Shown here: positions 57,152 to 64,000 of the stretch, one piece after another | Position numbering within the stretch: position 1 is the first letter of the stretch | How the letters are laid out: every line of letters starts with the position of its first letter | Origin: Fremontodendron californicum | Lineage: Eukaryota > Streptophyta > Magnoliopsida > Malvales > Malvaceae | Length of the DNA: 64,000 bases | Reading direction: 5' to 3' | Assembly: GCA_030761205.1 (NCBI GenBank) | Contig: JAULJL010000035.1 | Location: 16,471,001-16,535,000, forward strand | The notes under the pieces: generated by a model | Databases searched by the model: none | Seen by the model: only the letters and a program-made list of their open reading frames with translations | Told to the model about the DNA's origin: nothing | Translations under genes and position numbers: made by a program

Positions 57152-58220
57152 ATGGCGAGGAGTAGTGGGGATTGGCTGCCTGCAGATTTGTTGACTGAGA
57201 TTCTCTTGAAATTGCCTGTCAAGTCCATCATTCGTTTCAAGTGTGTGGCAAAAACTTGGTGCCATCTCTTTCAAAATCCCAAGTTTATTTCTCAGCATCT
57301 TAGCATTAGCAAAAAGAATAAGCGTCTTATTGTTTATTATTGCGAGGGTACCCTTGACAATTCTGTTGCTGTTATGCGCTTGTTTGTTGATCAATCCCTT
57401 GTTTCTTACCAAGATATGCATCAACAACTGCCCTATCATTATGCTGATATGTTTGCTTTCCACTTTTGTGTCGACAATGGATTAGTTTGTTTATGTGATG
57501 ATATCTATTCTCGTATAACTCTATGTAATCCCGCCACCAGAGAATTTAGGATTCTCCCTGAATTTAATCAAAATATTCCACCAAACTCATATATTTATTT
57601 AGATATTCTTGGGTTTGGAAAGGATCCTTTGTCCAATGATTACAAGGTGATTTATATTCGGAGGTATATGGATGTGGAGAAAAATATGTCAGGACCAGAG
57701 CACTGATTCTTGGAGGGTATTGAAACAGGAAGATTTTCAGTTGCCTGAATACCTAGGGATTTGTCCCAACGAGAACAATGCATGCGTAAATGGTGTTTAC
57801 TACTGGCAGACTCTGATTGACCATAAGATCCTTGCATTTTATTTGGGCACTGAAGTTTTTCAATTGATAGAGTCACCTTGTCCTAAAACATTTGGGAGGC
57901 TGCTTCCTTTACATGATCGTATCTCTTTTTGGGATACTGAGATGATGGATAGAAGTGAAAGAAGTAATCAGGTTTGGGTGTTGAATGATGAGGGCCAATG
58001 GACCAAACTGTTGAAGATTGAACCTGTTATAGAAGTTGAAAGGATGTTCGGGTTTTGGAAGAATGGTAAGCTATTAGTAGAATCTGCAAGTGGACAGTTA
58101 TTGCTTTACGACCTTGAGACTGAGGAATTCAGGGAGCTCGGGATTAAAGTCAGGGGTTTTCGTGATTTACTTCAGGTGTATACTTACGAGGAGAGTCTTG
58201 TTGCGATCAGAAGAGACTGA
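57152..58220 (+). pseudogene. SLF-like F-box paralogue, frameshifted
   Basis: About 99% identical to 26944-28035. Relative to that copy, 23 bp are missing at about 57700 between 'gatcact' and 'gagcact', a microhomology deletion. The frame stops at 57704-57706 after 184 codons. The rest (57707-58220) stays open in another frame and retains STDSW and all C-terminal FBA motifs. The truncated product would keep the F-box (residues 8-48) and about 40% of the FBA domain, so SKP1 binding without a complete substrate-binding domain is conceivable. The lack of further lesions says the break is recent. Confidence 0.93.
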
Positions 58221-58362
58221 CTGAGTTGCTTGTTTCCAATTCAATGTAGCTAAATTCATCTTATTTTGGTTTAATTGGTTTAGACAAACGTTTTCAATTT
58301 TCTCAAACTTATTGTAAGAACATTTTTGTTCATGGCTCGTGGTTAGTAAAAGAGGATGTTCA

Positions 58363-58949
58363 GTTCTGACTTATAATTTTTTATATATGCTAAAGTGCAG
58401 TAGTACTGTTGAAAGTTGTAAACAGGCCCGGTAAACCCGAAAACATGTTTCACTAATAAAAATATATTTTTATATATTTTATAATTAAATTTAAATAAAT
58501 TTTTTATTTAATAAATAATAACTTGAGCTGGGCTGACCGGCACAAATTACAAAAAACACTAGTCCAAGCTCGGACCAATACGATCCGGGCTTACAAGGCC
58601 GCCCTTGGACTAATAAATTTTTTGTAAAATTATTATTTTTTTAATATTGTTATTTAAATTTTATTAAATTTTATTTTTTAAAATTATAAATTATATAAAA
58701 TTTATTATTTAAAAAGAAAAAAAAGTTATTATTTTTTTTAAATATGATGAAGGAAAATCGACATGGCCATGGCGATTTTCCTTCATCATTTTTAAAATAA
58801 AAATTGATAAATATTTTGAGAAATCGCCATGACCCATAACGATTTTTCAACATAGTTAAAAAAACAAATTTTTTGGTAATTAAAACAAAACAAAAAAAAA
58901 ACTATAATTTAAGAATTTAAAAAAATATATATATTGTGATAAAAATACC
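58363..58949. other. Intergenic DNA with GC-rich MITE-like ends and a hairpin
   Basis: 58420-58450 ('aaacaggcccggtaaacccg') and 58525-58610 ('gagctgggctgaccggc', 'gatccgggcttacaaggc') flank AT-only DNA, like a decayed hAT-type MITE. 58736-58797 is a strong inverted repeat (separate entry). No gene. Confidence 0.45.
58736..58797. other. Near-perfect inverted repeat (hairpin)
   Basis: Two 25-base arms (58736-58760 and 58773-58797) are complementary with one mismatch, separated by 12 bases containing ATGGCCAT. The inner 17 pairs (core GATGAAGGAAAATCG) are perfect. A second, weaker relative ('aaatcgccatgacc' ... 'aacgattttt') lies at about 58822-58850. Confidence 0.8.
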
Positions 58950-59371
58950 GTCAAGTGCCACCTAGTCAACCCGATCAAGCCCACTTCAAAACAACCTCAA
59001 TCTATTTTCTTTTGATCCGTCAATCTTGGTCTATTCATTTTGGGCTTTGGCCCATTGTTATTAGCTAGATGATATTTATTTACATATAGTGTTATTTATT
59101 GCCATTATATATTATGTATATTTAAATTTATTAAACTTCAATACTATATATAAAAAATATCAACTTCTAAAGTGCAAATTATGAATGACATATATACTTT
59201 TGATAAATTACATATAGTAAACGACATAATCTTGTCAAAATGTTGGGATATTTAAAAATTTTATTTTCAATAAAAAAGGGTATTTCAGTTTCATTCATTT
59301 TCTAATTAATCTATTCATCATTTTCGAAAAAATAAATAAAATCCAAGACTTTAGAAAAATTATCTTTACTA

Positions 59372-59407
<36 letters not shown>

Positions 59408-61900
59408 TACATAAATTAAATGATTACATTAATTATATTTAATCTTTAAAGATTAAGATTACATCAATTTAATAATAACATTCAAACCAATAAACAAAAC
59501 ATGACCACTCGCAAACGAAGCGAGGACATCTCTTTTAATAATAATCGAAATATACTACCAAAAAGGAAAAGATGTTTTGAATTTTTCTTTCTAGCCAAAA
59601 AAAAAAAAAAAAACAGAGTCTCTAGTAATGGGATATCATCCTCAATTCAACAAAATTTACAGATGAGCAAATCATTTAATTTCAAAGTTGAATATGTAAT
59701 TTTGAGTTGAACTAACAAACTTTACTTGAATTAGATAACTTGTTCGGATCGCTCCATGATTGAATTCAATTTGACTTGGATTGATTTAAAATTTTAAAGA
59801 TTTGAATCCAAAAAAATTTAAATTTGAGAATGATCCGAACTAAAAAAAAATCAAAATCGACATGATCCAAAAGTCTGTCATAACCTAAATCCATTACAAT
59901 CCAAACCCAAGATCGATCCAACACCGGTATAAAACCAAATTTATAATCGAAAATACGCGAACTATATGTCTATGATTTTATTTAAAATTAAAATTAATAA
60001 GTGAATGATAAAATTTCTTCTTATATAAAAATTTAACTTTATGAAAATGCATTTATAATTATTATACAACTATATCAATAATGTATTATTAATAAAAGTA
60101 ATTAATATTAAAATTTTAAATTGGATTATGAAATAAAATTAATTTGAATATGAATATCAAATAATTTTTAGAATTATTCTAATTATATTAGATTAAAATA
60201 TAGATAATATTTAAATAAAAAATATTAATACTCAATGTATAAATAAAATTTTAACAAGTTCATTTTATATGTTACTTTTAGTTTGCTATGTTAATATAGG
60301 AATTGCAAATATAGGTTCATTTTATTTTTTTAGTTGGACCCACCCAAAAATTCGAAACGATTCGAATTTGAAAAAGTCCAATCCTAGATGGTTCGAACTC
60401 AAGATAGCTCACCCTAATTCAAAATCATCTAAATATAAAAAAGATATAATTCAAAATTATCGAAACCCGAAACAATTCGAATTTGAAATGATTCGAATAC
60501 GAAGATAATCCAATCCGAAGCAAATCAACTTATGGAAATCAGTTGCATTTACTTCATCCTGAATCCGTGATGACAAAGAGAATTTATGCATTTTTTTTTT
60601 TTTATAATCAAGTCAATGTTGTAAATAAGCAGATTGAGGTCATTGATTTCAATGTGGATTTGGTCCTTTAAGGCTCCTTGATCACTCTAGTCTTCATTTC
60701 AAGAAGAGTAATCTTGTAAAACATGGGTTCCACTAGTTTCTGCCAATAAAACTAATTAATCTAAGGCACCTAAATGCAATATGATTATAACCCTGTTTGC
60801 ATACATCGACTTTCAAAAAATGCAATCTCTCATTTCAATATTTTAACTCCATGTTTATGCAAACATGTATTTAAACAAAGCCTCTTTGACTCGACAAAAT
60901 CACATTAAAAATGAAAAATAGAAGCATGGCACTTTCATCATTTTAAAACTTTGACAGATGCCAGTTTAGTATTATTAATAATTCCATTATCTCATAACAG
61001 TGCTGTCATATCAAACTTTCACCAGACAAGCATAAACCAGTATTCAGAAGCAACATTCATTTCACTTGGGCTGGAAATTTAATTGTTGCCCCGCAATTGT
61101 CTCGGCTTTCCTCTTTTCCAGTATTGCACGATATCACCTTACTCCCTTGCTTGTCTACACAAAATATGATCTCTAACAGTAGCTCAATTCCATTTTTTTG
61201 ACGCATTGAAAGAGGGGTGAAATTACCGATCTTTGAATTTATAGCAGCGCAGCTTTGGGAGCTAAATCTCTCATCTAGATTGCAGCTTTTAGAGTTGAAT
61301 CAAGATCATATTTTTTCATCAGTTGAATTGTAGTGGAAAAATAGGCAGTGGCGATTGGGTTTGGCAAGAACCATGTTGTATCTTCATTATTAGCCGATGA
61401 AGACCAAAGTGTGTTCATGTCAGTATTTAATTGTTGGAAAACGTTGGATCTACAAAATAAAATTTGGAGGTTAATTACCACAGTTGCAAATATATACATA
61501 AACGACTGTAATAAAATTTTAAAAAAAAAAAAAACAAGAGCACGAACATACAAAAGGTTTTGGGTCAGCGACAGAATTGTTGCATTTTGTAGAAGTCATT
61601 CAAGAACTATTGGTAGGCCACATGCCATGCAACACCAACCTTTGTGGAATAATTTTCTGGCTACAAGGATTAGATAAACAATATCCGTTTGGTCAGGTTT
61701 CAACCAGCCAATCATGATCATAATTATTCTGTCTTAAAGCGAAAATGCAAAGAGTAAGAAGAAAAAGAAGGAAGAGAAATTTGAATGCATACATTTTTTT
61801 TAATTTTATTTTTTTGTTTTCAAGTTATCATTCTCTTAAAAAATACAACTTATATTTATAGTCAATTGATTTAAATAAATAAACCTTATTATTGTGTTTT
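58950..61900 (+). repeat. Duplicated unit C2 (carries RNase pseudogene 2)
   Basis: 58950-59960 matches 32690-34200 without the Helitron. 59490-60330 matches 44860-45650 and 60340-61880 matches 47390-48890. It contains the unoccupied Helitron target near 59080, a (TAT)n microsatellite at about 59373-59403, and RNase pseudogene 2. Confidence 0.85.
61057..61794 (-). pseudogene. RNase T2 / S-RNase-like pseudogene 2
   Basis: Minus strand, same structure as 48121-48825. Exon 1 (61794-61552): signal peptide MYAFKFLFLLFLLTLC, then NNYDHDWLVET, NGYC, and CAS I as HGMWP. Intron 61551-61450 (GTATGT...GTAG). Exon 2 (61449-61057) ends with a fuller C-terminus than copy 1: INSKIGNFTP, ELLLEIIFCVDKQGSKV, ISCNTG and DNCGATIKFPAQV. 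Lesions: TGA where Trp is expected after LVET, another TGA after TNSS, a 2-bp loss at the start of exon 2, and ~20 bp lost across CAS II that removes its Trp and active-site His. A stop or frameshift also lies near 61286. The lesions differ from copy 1, so the two decayed separately. Confidence 0.83.
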
Positions 61901-62669
61901 TGAGAGAAAATGAAAAAGATTATAAGAATGGAAGTCGTGTTGTCCTTAGAGTAGTTACAAAAATCTTAATTGTTTAACACTTGTGCACAATATCGAGTCT
62001 CTTATCATCAACTTTGAAAGTCCAACAAAATTTACACGTGGGTTACATTTTATTTTAAATCTTTTGATAATCATCATTTATTTTAAGGCAACCGAAAGGA
62101 GGAGGTGTGGGTGGACCCCCAAGAGAGACAGGTGGCCTTTGTATCTAAGGCTTGGGAGTTGGGAATATTTTTAGTACTGATTCCATGCAACGTGCCAAAT
62201 TTCTCATATTCATATTTGCTGCATTAATTGAACCAAAATGAAAGTAATAATTAGACATGAGAAGATAAAATGAGGAAACAAAATGATCAAATTGTTAGTG
62301 TTAAAATATTTTGGTAGAATAGTGAAGTTATAGATCAAAATCATTTTTTAAATTCATAAGTCATAACCTCTTACTACATGCTTATGAAAAAAAAAAAAAA
62401 ATCTCAAATCTTTATACATAACAATTATCAAAGGAGGTTGCCTACTACTACTACTAATGTTAATAATGTACATATATATGCTCTCTAAATTACTATCACT
62501 AAAACATGTTATTAAATATTCCAAATCTTCATACACAAATTATAGATGCAAAATATAATATTGTATATTTGGATGAAAACACATGTTTGACTGTTCAATT
62601 GGGTGAAAATAAATGATTAGAACCTAATTAATGGTAATAAAACGATAATGACTTGAATGATTATTTAAT
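61901..62669. other. Intergenic DNA, no gene seen
   Basis: 61975-62070 resembles 25890-26020. 62090-62170 is a GC-richer patch without a domain. 62575-62669 resembles 28530-28620. No RNA gene seen. Confidence 0.45.
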
Positions 62670-62892
62670 TTTAATTTGGGAAATATAGAATTTTGGTGAA
62701 ATATAGAATTCATATTCTAATTTTGGTGATCAACTAATTTGTGAGTTTGGTTGTTGATGGCTATTTCTTGATTATATTGTTGTAACTCCATTTCTGCATT
62801 GCAGCTAGTTTGTTACGACTGAAATGCTATTTGTACCGCAGTTTTATTCAATGAAGAAATATCTACCTTTCAAAAAAAATTTAATTTGGGAA
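62670..62892 (+). mobile_element. 5'-truncated LINE fragment with 13-bp target duplication
   Basis: 62683-62879 ends 'ctacctttcaaaaaaaa', a LINE-like 3' end with an A-tail. It is flanked by TTTAATTTGGGAA at 62670-62682 and 62880-62892. The related sequence at about 28610-28640 runs through without it. Confidence 0.7.
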
Positions 62893-63772
62893 CATTTTTA
62901 TATTTAAGCCTTGATGTTAAAATTAAGATAATCTGATCTACCGTATACCTATAACTATAGTCTATAGAAATGAAGATTTTCCCCTTTCTATAAAAAGATG
63001 AAAGGTGAGAGAAGATTTTCAAGTTAGAATCCAGTCCATTATTTTTTTGTCCATTACTTTTCAATACACTCATCATTATCATTCACATATTTATGACTCA
63101 CTCATTAATTGTAAAAGTCATACTTGTGAATGATGATTAAGATGTACTGAAAAGTAATAGACTGAAAAAATAATGAAAGGGAGTCGGACCCAAAATTTTC
63201 CTTTTTTTCGTTTTTGATATTGAATAGGCAAATAAAAATAAGTAGTCAGCCGTTATAATCTTATGAATGAATGAATTAATGCAATCTTGATCTTAATTCT
63301 TACGAATACACAAAATAAAAATACCAAAAACACAAAATAAACAAAAAGAAAAAGAAAAGCTTGCCACAAACGTGACAAGCCATGATGAAGCAATCCCCCT
63401 CAAATTGAGGGGGATTGCTTTAATCTATTGTTATAGATGTTATGGATATGCTCTAAATAGAAGTTCATATATAAATGATTTATAATACGTAAATGTTTTA
63501 ATTATAATAATGAAAATAATAAGTTTATGTATTGTATTTGATTAATCTCAAATTAATTAACATTTGAAAAACAAAGATATTATATATATATGTAAGTAAT
63601 TGAAGTATTTTGATGAAAATTAATAAAATTAGATAAATTTAATAACTAAAATAAAATGTTCCTTATAAAACAATATATTATATATAACAAATTAAAATTG
63701 AATTAAGGCTTCATTTTATTGATACTTTTATTGTTTGCCTTTGTTTTTATATTCATTTTAATATATATATAT
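62893..63772. other. AT-rich DNA, no gene seen
   Basis: 63007-63190 holds loosely inverted stretches ('ccattacttttcaatacact' and 'gtactgaaaagtaatagact'), a possible MITE. 63394-63420 has a short palindrome ('aatccccctcaa' and 'ttgagggggatt'). Otherwise low complexity. Confidence 0.45.
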
Positions 63773-64000
63773 TGTTAGGTACCAGAGTGACGGAATAGTG
63801 TCTCACAATTAAAATAAGAGATGAGAAAATAGGAACTGAACACACAAAATTTAACGTGGAAAACCCTCAATGAATAAAGGGAAAAACCACGGGGCAAGAC
63901 TAGAAGAATTTCACTATGAGAAAATATTACAACACCTCTCTCTAAATACTAGGAGAGAACAACCTCACAAAGAATATAAGAAAGTATACAAGAGAGGAAG
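63773..64000 (-). mobile_element. Copia-type LTR, antisense, cut by window end
   Basis: Begins TGTTAGGTACC at 63773 after a TA run. Plus-strand 'aacgtggaaaaccctc' and 'gggaaaaaccacggg' match the reverse of 'ggttttccacgt' and 'ccgtggtttttaccc' in the copia LTRs at about 50980-51020. It is therefore the end of a related LTR on the minus strand. The rest lies beyond the window. Confidence 0.65.

Larger units (their letters stand above)
48963..58362 (+). repeat. Segmental duplication unit B
   Basis: Corresponds to unit A (22028-28180) minus ~2.2 kb, plus the 5436-bp copia element. It joins directly to RNase pseudogene 1 on its left, which unit A does not have. The F-box copies differ at roughly ten sites per kilobase. 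Confidence 0.88.

Noticed and set aside
22028..58362. Units A and B as an assembly artefact of two haplotypes placed in tandem
   Set aside because: Not excluded, but the units differ in several independent ways (copia insertion, 2.2-kb interval, different left neighbours), and segments C' and C2 differ by the Helitron. Long reads across 28-49 kb would settle it.

Overview
This is nuclear DNA from a flowering plant, most likely a eudicot. It is AT-rich and packed with nested plant transposons: Ty3/gypsy Tat-like, Ty1/copia, an L1 LINE with an RRM-type ORF1, hAT-like MITEs and a Helitron. I see no rRNA, tRNA or CRISPR. Very few open frames belong to host genes.

The most important content is a duplicated F-box/RNase locus. 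An intact F-box gene (26944-28035, +) resembles S-locus F-box (SLF) proteins, and a ~99% identical copy (57152-58220, +) is broken by a 23-bp deletion. Close to them, on the minus strand, are two decayed RNase T2 genes (48121-48825 and 61057-61794). Each has a signal peptide, the HGLWP-type active-site motif and one ~100-bp intron, as in S-RNases. Linked SLF-like and S-RNase-like genes in TE-rich DNA are the architecture of a gametophytic self-incompatibility (S) locus, as known in Solanaceae, Rosaceae, Plantaginaceae and Rutaceae. I infer an S-locus or a paralogous decayed copy. Rutaceae is possible, but the species cannot be fixed from sequence alone.

Layout. 1-15083: a very young, pol-less Tat-like LTR element whose 5' LTR is cut by the window start. 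It sits inside a degraded copia element (15084-17805, 3' part only). 17806-26660: a patchwork of inverted and direct repeats built partly from F-box upstream sequence, plus an antisense LTR fragment. 22028-28180: duplication unit A with the intact F-box gene. 28200-34870: intergenic DNA with a 21-bp minisatellite, a hAT-like element holding a solo LTR, and a Helitron. 34875-44531: a full-length but dead LINE interrupted by a young gag-only, copia-type element (38170-41471, antisense). 44860-48890: unit C1 with RNase pseudogene 1. 48963-58362: unit B with a nearly intact copia element (50510-55945) and the broken F-box copy. 58950-61900: unit C2 with RNase pseudogene 2. 62000-64000: a LINE 3' fragment, featureless AT-rich DNA, and the start of another copia-type LTR.

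Several insertions can be checked inside the window because an uninterrupted duplicate of the target is also present: the copia element at 50510, the Helitron at 32811, the LINE at 34875 and the LINE fragment at 62683. Two unrelated gag-only elements (one gypsy-type, one copia-type) both look recently mobile, so they were probably moved by enzymes encoded elsewhere.
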